From the NCBI GenBank assembly GCA_023053685.1, contig JALIGW010000014.1, positions 17,455,308 through 17,519,307 of the forward strand: DNA of 64,000 nucleotides, in the 5' to 3' direction. The position numbers were made by a program, and so were the translations under genes. Shown piece by piece: positions 41,165-52,999 of this stretch. Under the pieces are notes generated by a model, which saw nothing but the letters and a program-made list of their open reading frames with translations, had not been told where the DNA came from and ran no database searches. Every line of letters begins with the position of its first letter. The first letter of the stretch is position 1. The DNA is from Diadophis punctatus similis. Its lineage: Eukaryota > Chordata > Lepidosauria > Squamata > Dipsadidae.

Positions 41165-41310
41165 CTCTAGGGCATCATTCATATGATTCTTGGTATTCAT
41201 ATGCAAAGTAAACAAATTGTCACTGAGCCCGTTTCCTAAAATGAAAAATTTGGAAGGAAACTAGTCCAATCTCTGCCCATTGTAGGAATCCACTATTATA
41301 GCCTATAGAA

Positions 41311-41446
41311 CAGTGTTTCCCAACCTTGGCAACTTGAAGATGTCTGGACTTCAATTCCCAGAATTCCCCAGCCAGCGAATGCTGGCTGGGGAATTCTGGG
41401 AGTTGAAGTCCAGACATCTTCAAGTTGCCAAGGTTGGGAAACACTG
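41311..41446. mobile_element. Palindromic hAT MITE, near-perfect
   Basis: CAGTGTTTCCCAACCTTGGC to its complement, one mismatch between 66-bp arms, loop GAAT region. Perfect target duplication CTATAGAA (41303-41310, 41447-41454). Confidence 0.93.
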
Positions 41447-42034
41447 CTATAGAATGACACTGCATAGAGCAGCCTTTTGGGCACCAAGGACAGGTTCTGT
41501 GGACAGAGGTTTTTCCACGAACCGGAGGGGTTGTCGTTTTGTGTGCTGCATGCAGCCATTTTAACAGCTTCATTGCTGTTCTCTGCATATGCTATAATTC
41601 CATCAACACCCTTTCCAAAATGCCCTGCCTAGAAGTATTCTAGATATACCCTGACCAAAGTAAAACAAATAGTAAGCAAAACGCTATATCCTTTCTGTAC
41701 GATTTTGAAGGCCCATCCCAAACCCTGGAATTCTATTGCCTATAAACACCTCTTTGGGGGAAAATTGAATATTTGCAGTTTAGAAGTTGTGATGAACCCC
41801 CCCCCTTCCCCCATTTTTTTTGAAATGGTGCAAAAGTGCATCCCAATGCATCTGGCACACTGATCACATGCCAAGACACCTGGATAAATGGAATTCAGTG
41901 TCTGCTCATCACGCTGTCAGCTTTCCAAGTGTCAGATGAGTTATTCAACTTCATCTGTACAAGCTGAAACCTTGATCTTCTCCACTGAAAGCACATGTGT
42001 TATCACAGTGGTATCAGAGAATAAATAACAAAAT

Positions 42035-42850
42035 AATAAGAGTTGGAAGGGACCTTGGAGGTCATTTAGTCCAACCCCCTGCTCAAGCAGGAGGCCCAAT
42101 ACCATTCCAAGTGGCTGTCCAGTCTCTTCTTAAAAACTTCCAGTGATGGAGCACCCACAATTTCTGGAGGACAGTCATTCCACTGGTTAATTGTTCTCAC
42201 TGTCAGGAAATTTCTCCTTAGTTCTAGGTTGGATCTCTTCTTGATAATAATTTCCATCCATGTCCTGCTCTCAGGTCGACTTCTCTTGCTTTGGGGAATA
42301 GGTTGACCTTCTCGTCTCTGTGACAGCCCCTCAAATATTGGAAGACTGCTATTATGTCACCCCTAGTCCTTCTCTTAGACCAGGGGTGTCAAACTCAAGG
42401 CCCGGGGGCTGGATCCGGCCTGCAGGGTGCTTAGATCTGCCCTGAGGGGCTGCCCTAGAAACAGCGAAGGACTGGCCCGTGGTGCCTCTGCCAGCAAAAA
42501 CGGAGCTTGCAAGCCCTCCCGAGCTCCGTTTTCACTGGCAGAGGGTTGCAGGAGGCTGTTGCAGCCGAAAACGGAGTTCATGGGCCTGTTTTCACTAGCA
42601 AAGTGCTGACATGAGTGACGTCAAGCTGCCCATGCCCACCCTGGTCATCCCGGCATCCCGAGGTCAAACACAACCCTGATGCGGCCATCAATGAAATCGA
42701 GTTTGACACCCCTGTCTTAGACATACCCATTCCCTGAAACCGGTCATCATGTTTTAGCCTCCAGTCCCTTCATCATCTTTGCTGCTCTTTACTGCACTCT
42801 TTTTAGAGTCTCAACATCTTTTTTGTATCATGACGACCAAAACTGTGACC
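42035..42850 (-). mobile_element. Chicken-CR1-like LINE 3' part split by a hAT element
   Basis: Minus strand LELRRNFLTVRTINQWNDCP, EVFKKRLDSHL and the 3' UTR at 42035-42380. The more N-terminal part (CACTCTTT, GCCTCCAGTCCC) lies at 42715-42850, past the inserted element. Confidence 0.88.
42381..42714. mobile_element. hAT element, CAGGGGTGTCAAACTC family, intact ends
   Basis: Left CAGGGGTGTCAAACTCAAGG, right CGAGTTTGACACCCCTG, perfect target duplication TCTTAGAC (42373-42380, 42715-42722). 334 bp, non-coding. Confidence 0.93.
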
Positions 42851-43291
42851 TTACCAAAGCAGTCTAAAGCAGTACTAACGCTTCACAAGCGCTTGATACT
42901 ATCCCTCAGTTCATGTTCTCTGTCAGGACAGATAGCTTTCTCGTACCACAATCACATTTCTTCAAACTGATTTTTCAGAATTTTAAAGAAAGCAGGGAGG
43001 GTACAATTTGTGACACATGAAGTTGTCAGAGAAGGTAGGTGAACCTCTGGCTCATTTCTGGGAGATTCGTGCCAAGTCTGAGAGAGATTCAGCATATCCG
43101 TTTCCTGCATTTTCAAGATAAAAGTTGGCAGAAAATTCCCAACTTTTGGCAATATAACATGATATGGAGAACTCTGGAGGCTGTACAGTTGGGGGACGCA
43201 TATGGAAACCCACCCATCCCCCATATTCTGTTGAATTTCTGAGAAGTGAAACTGGTGGATCTCTCTCCCCAGCAGAAGGGGGGGTTACGGG

Positions 43292-43712
43292 CAGAGGTGG
43301 GTTCCTGCCGGAGCTGTCCAGTGCGCAGCTCCGGTAGGGGGTGGCCGATTGCACAACCGCTCCGGAGCCCTCTCTGCCGGTCCACCGCGCGCGTTGCCAT
43401 TTTTTTCGGTGATTTTGGGTCGATTTTGCTTCTGCACATGCGCAGAAGCAAAATCGCGCCAAAATCTCATGAGGGGACGCGCACGCACGTGAGATTTTGG
43501 CAAGATTTTGCCTCTGTGCATGCGAGGAAGCAAAATCGCACCGAAATCTCGCGGGCGTCCCCTTGCGAGATTTCGGCGCGATTTTGCTTCCATGCATGCG
43601 CAGAAGCAAAATCGCGTGAGGGGGCATGCGCGCATACCGAGTGCCCCCCCACGAAGCGTGGAGATGCGCGCGCATGGCTCCGGCAGCGAGGTAAGAGAGC
43701 AACCCGCCCCTG
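43292..43712. mobile_element. hAT element, CAGnGGTGGGTTCC family, with repeated hairpins
   Basis: Left CAGAGGTGGGTTCCTGCCGG, right GAGCAACCCGCCCCTG. Flanks GTTACGGG / GGCACGGG (6 of 8). The middle holds three or four inverted GCGCGATTTTGCTTC / GAAGCAAAATCGCGC pairs. All open frames across it are artefacts of these repeats. Confidence 0.85.
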
Positions 43713-43719
43713 GGCACGG

Positions 43720-44520
43720 GGAACGGGACAGCTGTTTCTCCTTTGGGAATTGAGGCTGGGTCTGCTTTAATCTATTCATTTAAGCACGTAGGCCTCAGAA
43801 CTTCCTTATTGTTGAAAACTGATCTTCAGAAAGGAGATTCTATTGTGCCAGAGAAGGAGGAGGAAACTGGCTTTAGAAATTAGCATGAACACTCCAGAGA
43901 ACTTCAAGTTATGGCAGCAAACCTTAAACCAAAGGAAGTCAGCCAGGACAGCATCCACTGGGGTTGAAATCCATGCAGTCTGAATCCGAGGAGGCCTAGC
44001 CTTTTAAGCTTCAGAAGCCTGCAAAATCACACCAGGAGGACAACTGACAGCAGCTACTGGCCGAAATGAAAGACCTTTATTTTCGAAGAGTATTCAACAG
44101 GTTAAGCAAGAAAGCGTGGTGTTGGACAAGATGCCACACAACAATTGGTCTTGTCTCAGTGGTAGTTTGCCATTTTAGTGCTGAATACAGCAAAGGAACC
44201 AGATCTTTTTACTCTTCTGTTCAGATGCTTCCCAGCTGATCTATAGCTGCCTCTGCTAAAGAGCAATTTTGCAAATGAACCACTGAAGAGAAACGGCCTT
44301 CTTGTTTCAAGTACACAAGTCTTCTTTCTCCCTATCAAGTTCTCTTGAGAAGCTGGAATCATTTCAGGGATTCCCCCTTCCCCCTTTTCTCCTAAACAAT
44401 CACTGGTGATTTTCCTTCACAAACTACATAGGTGATCAAAATGCGAACTATACAACTGAAATAAATGCACAATGCCGTCAGTACACTTGCTCTCATGAGG
44501 TCAGAGGAACAAAGTCTAAA
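43720..44520. other. Intronic sequence, nothing recognised
   Basis: No supported content. Confidence 0.45.
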
Positions 44521-44532
44521 ACCCGTCTAGAC

Positions 44533-44594
44533 CAGGGGTCTCCAACCTTGACAACTTTTAAGACTTGTGGACTTCAACACCCAGAAGAGCCCTG
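44533..44594. mobile_element. Palindromic hAT MITE reduced to 62 bp
   Basis: Starts CAGGGGTCTCCAACCTTG, ends AGAGCCCTG, flanked by GTCTAGAC / ATCTAGAC (7 of 8). Only one arm and a terminal scrap are left. Confidence 0.75.
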
Positions 44595-44965
44595 ATCTAG
44601 ACCACTACCGGGGCAAGAAGCCAAGATGTCAGATCCGTGTATCTGCCATTCTTCAAGGAGAGGGGAGGGGGATATTGGAATTGTTCTATTTACTTATTGC
44701 TTTCTATATATGTATCCTTTTTCCTGCCTTGCTTTCTTTTATGACTTTTAGCCTGATTTATAACCGCAGGAAAGCCGGCAGAGGATGGCCCTGAGAAAGT
44801 TCCCGTATCACTTTGTCAGAGGGGACGGTACAATAACATCTTCACACCTGCGGATTGGTTGAATCCACACTGGACTGTTGGGAGGTCTAAACATTTTGGA
44901 AGCACAGCACTTGGAAGTGAACAACAGGCATTCTTGGGTCTACTGCAAAATTCTGCTCTTGTAAC

Positions 44966-45300
44966 CAGGGGTGGGTTCCAACTTACCTCGCTGCCGGTTC
45001 GCTCTCTCCCGCGCCATGTGGGCGCGCCTGGTGGGCATGTGCATGTGCAGTAACGGAAAAAAAAACCAAAGCTGAAAAAAAGATGGTGACTGCATGCACA
45101 GTGCCGGAACCTGGCTTCTGCGCATACTCAGAAGGAAAAAAAATTAATTTTTTTTTATTTTTTAAACAAAATTTAAAAAAAGATGGCGGCGCCCAAGGAC
45201 CGGCACCAACCGATCCAATTCGGTGATGTCATCGTGATGTCACCAGCGGGTCATTACCAATTCGGGTGAACCAGTCCGAACCAGGAGGAACCCACCCCTC
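44966..45300. mobile_element. hAT element, CAGnGGTGGGTTCC family, intact ends
   Basis: Left CAGGGGTGGGTTCCAACTTA, right CAGGAGGAACCCACCCCTC, perfect target duplication CTTGTAAC (44958-44965, 45301-45308). Confidence 0.92.
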
Positions 45301-45309
45301 CTTGTAACC

Positions 45310-46130
45310 GAAATCAGTGGATATACTATAAAGCCAATTTAATAACTGCCCTAGAATCCAGTGACAAATGATGAAGCAACAATTAGCCTAGCAACAAAGT
45401 ATGATTCATGTTATATATTATTTGTGGAGTCACTGGTCCTCTCTGAGCTTGGCTGTTTGCTTGCAGAACATTTCATTACCTGACTAGATAACATCATCAA
45501 TCCTGAGCTACAAATTAACCTCTTCTATGTCCTACTAAATCTCTGTTAAAAAGCAAATTACGATTCTTTGGAGACCCATTAAAGAGTCATCAAATTGTAG
45601 TTAACTTTAGTAAGCAAAGGTATATTAATCTATTGGCCTATAACTGCCAAGCACGAATTATGAAGCAATTCTTCAAAAAACATTTGAAAGTGGTGTTGTA
45701 TTTACTGCTTAATATGAGTAAAGCAGACTGGAATGTGTCAACCAACACTCAGGTGCTTAAAAACAAGTCACTTAAGTTGTGTAGGTGAAACAGTACATTG
45801 AGACTGATGAGGCAGTTGTTGTGACATGCTGCCGGGCATCATGTCTGTGCAATGAGAACTGCTTGTCTGCAGTTCTCCACCAATTGCTAAAATTACAAAA
45901 TATCTTCATGTTCAGAAAGCACAGCACGAGCTACCTGGAGATGATATTATAATCTGCCAGAAAAGGTTTGAAAAAGGAGAGACATTTTTCACATAAGAGT
46001 CTATTTTGTTGAGACCTTCTACCCAGGTGAGAGTCCTTGCTTGGAAGTATGCCTGAATAACCAGACCTGTAGCTGCTTCCACATGTGCTGAAGCAGAATT
46101 CAGGACCTTGGAAATTCCATCCAGGAGATA
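45310..46130. other. Intronic sequence, nothing recognised
   Basis: No supported content until the LINE that begins near 46140. Confidence 0.45.
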
Positions 46131-46139
46131 CAATACAAA

Positions 46140-46890
46140 AGTAAGAAACAAAAAGGCCAGTTCAATCCTAGGCTGCATTAACAGAGGGATAGAATCAAGA
46201 TCACGTGAAGTTCTAGTACTGCTTTACAAAGCCTTAGTAAGACCACACTTGGAATACTGCATCTAGTTCTAGTCACCACCATATAAAAAAGATGTTGAGA
46301 CTCTAGAAAGAGTGCAGAGAAGCGCAACAAAAATTATTAGGGAGCTGGAGGCTAAAACATACAAAGAACAATTACAGGAATTGGGTATATCTAGTCCAGG
46401 GGTGGCAAACTCGTGGCCCACGGGCCGGATGCGTCACGCCCACACCCGGTTTAGCGAAGGGGGGGAAGTCACGATACGTCACGTGACGCTGCATGACGAC
46501 ACGAGTTTGACATCCTTGATCTAGTCTAATGAAAAGAAGGACCAGGGTTGACATGATAGCACTGTTCCAATATTTGAGGAGCTCCTACAAAGACGAGGGG
46601 GGTCAAAGTATTTTCCAAGGGACCAAAAGGCAAGACAAGAAAGAATGATTGCAAACTAACCAAGGGGAGAAGCAACCTAAAACTAAGGAGGAACTTCCTA
46701 ATGGTGAGAGCAATCAACCAATGGAACAGAAGTTGCCTTCAGAAGTTGTGGGTGCTCCATCACTGGAGGCTTTCAAAAAGAGACTGGACAACCATTTGTT
46801 TGAAATGGTATAAGGTCTCCTTCTAAAGCAGGGGGTTGGACTAGAAGACCTCCAAAGTCCCTTCCAACTCTTATTGTATGTTCAGTGTTT
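46140..46890 (+). mobile_element. Chicken-CR1-like LINE 3' part split by a hAT element
   Basis: [55 protein letters not shown], then the insertion, then degenerate KRRTR..., VRAINQWNR-like sequence and 3' UTR (ACTAGAAGACCTCCAAAGTCCC). 5'-truncated. Confidence 0.9.
46397..46518. mobile_element. Short hAT element inside a CR1 copy
   Basis: CAGGGGTGGCAAACTCGTGG to ACGAGTTTGACATCCTTG, perfect target duplication ATCTAGTC (46389-46396, 46519-46526). 122 bp. Confidence 0.9.
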
Positions 46891-47269
46891 TAAGCAGCTA
46901 ATGCTCCACAAAGCCCAGAAAGCATAAGCATTTCAGAATTTAGACACGGAGATACAATATAAAAGTAAGGAACACACTATTTAGTTCAGGCTTATCCAGA
47001 AGTACTCTAGTCATAGAAAGGAATTTCTCCCAGGCAACCAAATGGCTGGAGCATGGAAGATGCAAATGAACTTAGGAGCTCTGGTTTTAAAAGCCCTCGG
47101 TGTCTGCCAGGGTCCCCCCAAAGCTCCATAAGTTCAGACTCCTGAGAAGGAAATGTTTTGGACGATGGTTCCATACTAGATCAAGCCATCTTGAGATTAC
47201 GCAGTGCAGCTTGCAAAGATCTTTCACATGTGCATCTGCTGGAAGCTCTCTCCATGGAAGACACTCTTA

Positions 47270-47955
47270 TTCTTATTGGGGATCTTCCGGAGCAAATTTA
47301 CTAAAGAAGAAAGATATTTAATTTTACAAATAACAACCGCAGCTAGACTACTATATGCCCAAAATTGGAAATCTGATATTATTCCCTCCTCAAATATGAT
47401 AATTCGGAAAATTTTAGAATGCTCAGAAATGAGCAAGTTAACGATGGACATCCATCAAAAAGACAACTCTGATTTCTATGAAATATGGGCAAAATGGTAT
47501 TCCTGGTTACAATCAAATAAAAATGTAAAACTATGGACATAGAAGAAGACTTGATCCGAAAAATCTTTCCTTACCATCTCCTTTATAACAATAAAAATGA
47601 TTATTATCGATGCACATAATCCGAGGATATAAATATGAAAAATAATGTAAATATGTATAAATACGTTTTAGATTAGTTTGAACTAAAGAGTAAAAGGGAT
47701 AAAGGTTAAAAGCAACCAATGTAGTAAGATTGCAAAACTGGATTTAGTTACATAAAGATATAGCTGTTAAATTGAAATGCTGTTTTTTTTTCCTTTTGTG
47801 TATTAGTGTTTGTATTTTTTTTTCTCCTTCTTTTCCCTTTTCCCCCCTTTCTTAATGTTTTCTTTTTTCTTTTTTCTTTGATGTTGTGTGTTATTATGTA
47901 TGTTCTTTTTAAAGCTTAAAAACCAAATAAAGATTATTTTTTTTTAAAAAAAGAA
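47270..47955 (+). mobile_element. L1 LINE 3' end
   Basis: RSKFTKEERYLILQITTAAR, LLYAQNWKSDIIPSSN and ILECSEMSKLTMDIHQK are the C-terminus of L1 ORF2, followed by a T-rich 3' UTR with AAATAAAGATTA and a poly-A tail at about 47940-47952. 5'-truncated. Confidence 0.9.
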
Positions 47956-48002
47956 ATTATTTCAGTACGGCACCAAATGACAAATAAGCCGAAACTTTAG
48001 TA

Positions 48003-48330
48003 CAGGGGTATCAAACTCGATTTCAGTGAGGGCCGCATCAGGGTTGTGTTTGACCTCAGGGGACTGGGGTGGGCGTGGCCAGGGTGGGCGTGGCCAGCTC
48101 GACGTCACTCATGTCAGGGGCGCCTGTGGTGGCCTGAGCACTCTGCCAGCGAAAATGGGCCCCCGAGCTCTGTTTTCAGCTGCCACGGCCTCCTGCAACC
48201 CTCTGCCAGTGAAAACGGAGCTCGGGAGTCCATTTTTGCTGGCAGAAGCACCATGGGCCAATCCTTCGCTGTTTACAGGGCAGCCCTGCAGGCCAGATCT
48301 AAGTACCCCGCAGGCCGGATTCTGGCAGAT
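48003..48330. mobile_element. hAT element, CAGGGGTGTCAAACTC family, one end
   Basis: CAGGGGTATCAAACTCGATT followed by GGGCCGCATCAGGGTTGTGT, the reverse of the right end of 42381-42714. The other end has degraded. Confidence 0.8.
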
Positions 48331-48339
48331 GTGCAGACA

Positions 48340-49370
48340 AGCAGGACAGGTGTTACAAAAAAAGAACAACTGTGCTTGGTGTTTATTACTGATTGTTGAT
48401 CCATCAGAGATACACTTGGTAGAGATAATGGATGACCAGTTATCCCGGCATCTGCTGGGAGATCATTTCTGCCAAGTGTGGTTCATCCTGGAAATTGCCT
48501 AGTTTATTCTGTTGACTATGTTCTCCAGAGGGTGGAGGAAAGCACCAGATATTACTGACCTGTTACGAATCCTCAGAGAAGACTTATCAAAGTGGAGGAG
48601 GCAGGTTCATGAGTAGGATGGTGACCATGGAATGCTGGAATTCTCTATTTTAAGGGAACCGAAGCAGAGTTTATGGTGGATTTCAGAAAAGCAGAAGAAG
48701 TCGGATTCCATGGCAGGAGAAGATAACAGAGAAGGGATGTTGGTGGGATTCCCTAAAAAACTAAAAGAAAATACTAAAAGCTCAACTGCAAACAATCCCA
48801 AGGAGAAAAAAAAGGAAGAATAGCAGAATAAACCACTAAATCTATTGAAAAAACTTGGCAAAGATTAGAAAATCAAAAAGAAGACATGTAGGAGATAAGT
48901 AACTGGAATTGAAAATGGCAGGTTCACAGTGTTTTCAAAACAAAAGAATAAGAACATATTCGATATGCCTACCACTGAATAGAGACCGAAACCTGATAAT
49001 AGGTAATTAAGAAAATGCAGAACTATTAAGTAAACCAAACCATGGTTTAATCACCTCTATTAGGAAAGTCGAGATGGTCCGCGTGGAACAATCAGCTGCC
49101 TCTAAACTATCTAGCTCCCCAGTTTTTTTTTCTTTTCCAGCTGCCCTGCTTTGGCAAAGGAAGGGGAGGGGCTCCCTAGAAGCACCTGCAAGCCGGCATG
49201 CAGGTTTTAGAACATAGAATAATAGAATAAAAGGAGAAAATACAAAAGAAGGCGGAGCAGGTGGACAAAAGACCTGGGGAGCCTCGAATGCTGCTGCAGG
49301 AGAGATGACTGGGCAGGTGGAAGCCAAGAAGCAGCTGAAACCGAAGAAAACCAGAAGAAAGAAGAGGGGC
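48340..49370. other. Intronic sequence, nothing recognised
   Basis: Lysine/glutamate-rich open frames from A-rich DNA (48632-48823); no similarity seen. Confidence 0.45.
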
Positions 49371-49372
49371 CA

Positions 49373-49425
<53 letters not shown>
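49373..49425 (+). repeat. (CA)n microsatellite
   Basis: About 26 CA units. Source of the Cys-Val open frames on the minus strand. Confidence 0.98.
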
Positions 49426-49427
<2 letters not shown>

Positions 49428-49617
49428 CAACTCAGGTGCTGCCTAATGAGCAGATGAGGACTCACCTGTACAGAAGGCGCGGAGGGGGAGGAAACTAGCA
49501 GCAAAGCATTTTGTATTATAAGCAACACAGTGGACATTAAATCGTTTTGTTCAAGTATTAAGTTAGCCCACATTAGAGTACATCTTTAATACTACGTCAC
49601 TACAATAGATGTGCATA

Positions 49618-50307
49618 AAGGTAGTCCTCGACTTATAACAGTTCATTTAGTGACCAAAGTTACAACAGCACTGAATAAAGGGACTTATGACCATTTTTCA
49701 AAGTTACAACCTTTGCAGCATCCCCATGTTCAAAATTAGATGTTTGGCAACATTTATATTTATGATGATTGCAGCGTTCCGGGGTCATGAGATCACCATT
49801 TGCAATCTTCTGACAAGATAGTCAATCCATCAGAATAGAGCTGGAAGGGACCTTAGAGGTCTTCTGGTCCAACCCCTTGCTCAAGCAGGAGACCCTATAC
49901 CTTTTCAAACAGGTGGCTGTCCAGTCTCTTCTTACAAGTCTCCAGTGATGGAGCACCCACAACTTCTGAAGGCAAGCAGTTCCACTGGTTAATTGTCCTC
50001 ACTGTCAGGAAATTTCTCCTTGATTCCAGGTTGCTTCTATCCTTGGTTAGTTTCCAACCATTGTTTCTTGTCCTGCCTTCTGGGGCTTTGGAAAATAAGC
50101 TGACCCTCTCTTCTTTGTGGCAGCCCCTCAAATATTGGAACACGACTGTCATGTCAACCCTAGTCTTTCTTTTCTCTAGACTGGCCAAACCCACGTCCTG
50201 CAACCGTTCTTCATGATTTTGTCCCCAGGCCCTAAGTCAATTTTTCAATGCCGTTGTAACTTCAAACAGTCACTAAACAAACTGTTATAAGTCAAGAACT
50301 ACCTGCA
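49618..50307. mobile_element. Two Tigger-like MITE ends around a CR1 insertion
   Basis: GGTAGTCCTCGACTTATAAC runs to about 49820. On the far side of a CR1 copy (49831-50214) the sequence GTTATAAGTCAAGAACTACCTG (ends 50307) is the same arm inverted, not the opposite end of the family. Confidence 0.75.
49831..50214 (-). mobile_element. Chicken-CR1-like LINE 3' end
   Basis: Minus strand: GLASLEKRKTRVDMTVVFQY, CHKEERVSLFSKAPEGRTRN, LTVRTINQWNCLPSEVVG and the 3' UTR GGTCCCTTCCAGCTCTATTC. Confidence 0.93.
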
Positions 50308-50315
50308 TTTGTACT

Positions 50316-50820
50316 CATTTGCCATTGTCTCGTTGTCCGCAATCAAATGGAGAGTCCGAGAAGATGAATGCTATGCTGGAGCCATTTCTGCGTTGCTGGA
50401 TTCCTACCAACAGGACAAGCGACCTTATTTGTTCTCCATTGCAAAACGTGTATATAAACAGCCTCCCTTTCAAGCAATTTCTGACTCCAATCCCCACTAA
50501 TCTGCCCTCTGAAGCTCCTCTAAAGCAACTGATTTGGTCAGGACTGTGCATAAAGATACAGCAGACGTGCATGGACAAGAAATCGCCAAGGTTGCCGCAG
50601 GGGGTTTGGTATGGCTTCCCAATGCATGTTTACCTTCCTTCCTCCCAGCCATCCAAAATATCAGCCTCAAAAGTGTCTTGGCCCCTCAGATTAAGCCAGA
50701 TGCCTTCCATCTCCAGTTGCCTTCCTCAATGAAAGAACATCTGGAATTTCGCCTGTCCTCCCCTTCTGTCCTCCCCTCTCTGTCCCCTCCCCACCAGTCT
50801 CATAGACAAGGGAGAGGAGC
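50316..50820 (+). pseudogene. Ty3/Gypsy-like integrase remnant
   Basis: CPQSNGESEKMNAMLEPFLR recalls the integrase-core motif HPQTDGQTERVNQxLEQYLR of Gypsy elements, followed by a plausible but shifted C-terminal stretch (LICSPLQNVYINSL). The usual catalytic D,D residues upstream are missing. A G-rich tract, AAGGGGGGGGGAGGA at 50824-50838, sits where a polypurine tract would be. Inactive. Confidence 0.65.
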
Positions 50821-50939
50821 ATAAGGGGGGGGGGAGGATATTTTGGATTCCACAGGAGGGCGAGGCCTGAATGTTTGATTCACTGGAATGTTGGGGGAAA
50901 ATATATTCAAGCCGTCCGAGTGCTATCATGTTAAAGATG

Positions 50940-51250
50940 AGAATAAAATCTCATAGAGGCGATTTGGATCTTTACTTGGAATTCAGACAGTTAGAAATAA
51001 AACCGAGATTAAAAGTCTAATAGAAAATATTTATTTCAGTACAAAAACAATAAATCCTGAATAATTACATCTTTGCTAAGAAACACGACCGTTCAGGTCA
51101 AGAGCCAAGGCAGAAGAGATTAATGGTGGCTTAGGAATGTGGACATGCGTACATGAACATCATATCATGTGTTCTGCTTGTATTGGAATGTACCATCATA
51201 TTAGGATAGGGGTGCATCACCCTGCATAGACTCACAACTGACAATATTCA
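50940..51250 (+). repeat. Dispersed LTR-like repeat, copy 3
   Basis: ATAGAGGCGATTTGGATC, ATTAAAAGTCTAATAGAAAA, ATATTTATTTCAGTACAAAA and ACAATATTCACACCG at its end. It lies just downstream of a Gypsy-like integrase remnant and a polypurine-like tract, which is the position of a 3' LTR. Confidence 0.7.
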
Positions 51251-51652
51251 CACCGTGACATGGAAGAGCTACCCTGACACAAAGCAACTCTGGGAAGCAG
51301 GAGAGGATATTCACCCACCGCCAATGGTCTGACGGTTGGCATCCGAAATCCCCCCACAATCCCTTTGGCCCCAGTCGCCTCCTGCCGCATTGACTTCTCA
51401 GGTTGCTTGGCCAGATAACAAGAGGGAGGGGACACAGGCTTGTCAATTGACACTCACAACAATTCCTCCTTGATTGGGTCATGTGTAAATTGAAGTAGAG
51501 AAGGCTTTGACGGGCTTTCAGGGTTAAGGTTAAGGTACATCGCAAGACTCCTGGCAACCCCAGTCTCCTGGCCTTGTCTGCTTCTCTTATTCCGCAGTGA
51601 TGCGCACAAACAAAAAAATAGATTCAAGTTTCAGCAAGACAGGTTACAACTA

Positions 51653-52051
51653 CAGGTAGTCCTCAACTTACAACCACAACTGAGCCCCAACATTTCTGTT
51701 GCTAAGCGAAACATTGGTCAAGTGAGTTTTCCCCTCATTTTACAACCTTTCTTGCCACATTTGTTAAGTGAATCACTGCAGTTATTAAGTCAGCAACATG
51801 CTTGTTAAGTGAATGTGGCTTCCCCATTGACTTCGCTTGACAGAAGGTTGCAAGAGGGGATCACATGACCCTGGGGTACTGCAACCTTCATAAATAGGAA
51901 CCAATTGCCAAGCCTCCAAATTTTGATCACGTGACCATGGGGAGGCTGCAAAGGTTGCGGAAAACGGTTATAAGTTATAAGTGAGTTTTTTCAGTGCCCT
52001 TGTAACTTTGAACAGTCACTGAATGAATTGTTGTAAGTCAAGGACTACCTG
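51653..52051. mobile_element. Tigger-like MITE, complete
   Basis: CAGGTAGTCCTCAACTTACA to GTAAGTCAAGGACTACCTG, flanked by TA on both sides. Opposite orientation to the copy at 37396-37803. Confidence 0.9.
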
Positions 52052-52725
52052 TATATGTAAAAACAAATCCTAACATGAAGTGCAACTCACTGATGGAGCA
52101 AATGGTTGAGGATGAGGATGAGTTCTATGGGCTATGAGATCTTGCCTCTGACCTCAGCATACTGAAGCAGTGGGGGGGTAGGGGTGGGGGGTGCACCATC
52201 TCCCAGCTTGTTCTAATAGCAGAAGTGGACAGTCATTTTTGGACTGCTAAATCTTGTGAACAGTTCTCACAAATAGAAGAGTCCAGGAAACAAATAAAGC
52301 CAGGCATGGATGAAGGAATACAGCCCCTCAAATCTAGGTGTACGCCAACTTTAATTTAGTAAATTAAATATAATTAATCATGACTTACTCAAAACTGTAG
52401 TACAGTAAAACTGTAAACCACCCAGAGTCACTTACATAGTGAGATGGGCATTGCCTAAGTTTGAGAAATTAATAACTTTTGGATGAATTTCTGATACTGG
52501 CATTACAAAGAAACTGAAAAGCTAGGAATAATACCCTCAGTAGTATATAATATCATTATCACCACTCCTATGCGTTTTTTTTACCGTCTATTTTCTCATT
52601 TGCTTTACTTAACTCATCTCCATAATATGCGCTTTCTTTGCTCATTGCTTCCCCTTTTATTGTCCATCAAGCATTTTCACACACGCTTGATTTAATCTTT
52701 TGGAATAAATCAGGTATCTGACCCA

Positions 52726-52885
52726 AAGGTGCTTTTTCAAGAGGCAACTGGACTTTGGTTTTTCTTTGAAGACGTTTGGTTTCTCATCTAAGAAGCTTCT
52801 TCAGTGAAATCTCTTCAAAGAAAAAAACAGAAAATCCAGTTGCCTCTTGAAAAAGCACCTTTGGGACAACCATGACCTGGATGAC
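52726..52885. mobile_element. Penelope-like palindromic repeat, copy 1
   Basis: AAGGTGCTTTTTCAAGAGGC, then CTCATCTAAGAAGCTTCTTCAG, and the inverted CAGTTGCCTCTTGAAAAAGC with GGGACAACCATGACCTGG. I recall this as a terminal repeat of Penelope-like elements; partly decayed. Confidence 0.55.
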
Positions 52886-52999
52886 TGAGAATCTCCATAG
52901 ACATCAAGTATTTGAGCCAATCATGGCAATTTAATAGTTACGTTAAACCTTAGGCTGAAAGAACACTGCATTTAAGTGAGGAGCTGTGAATTACATCTA

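Noticed and set aside
43052..43779. Overlapping open frames up to 221 codons on both strands
   Set aside because: They arise from repeated GCGCGATTTTGCTTC hairpins inside a hAT element; no domain and no host-gene context.
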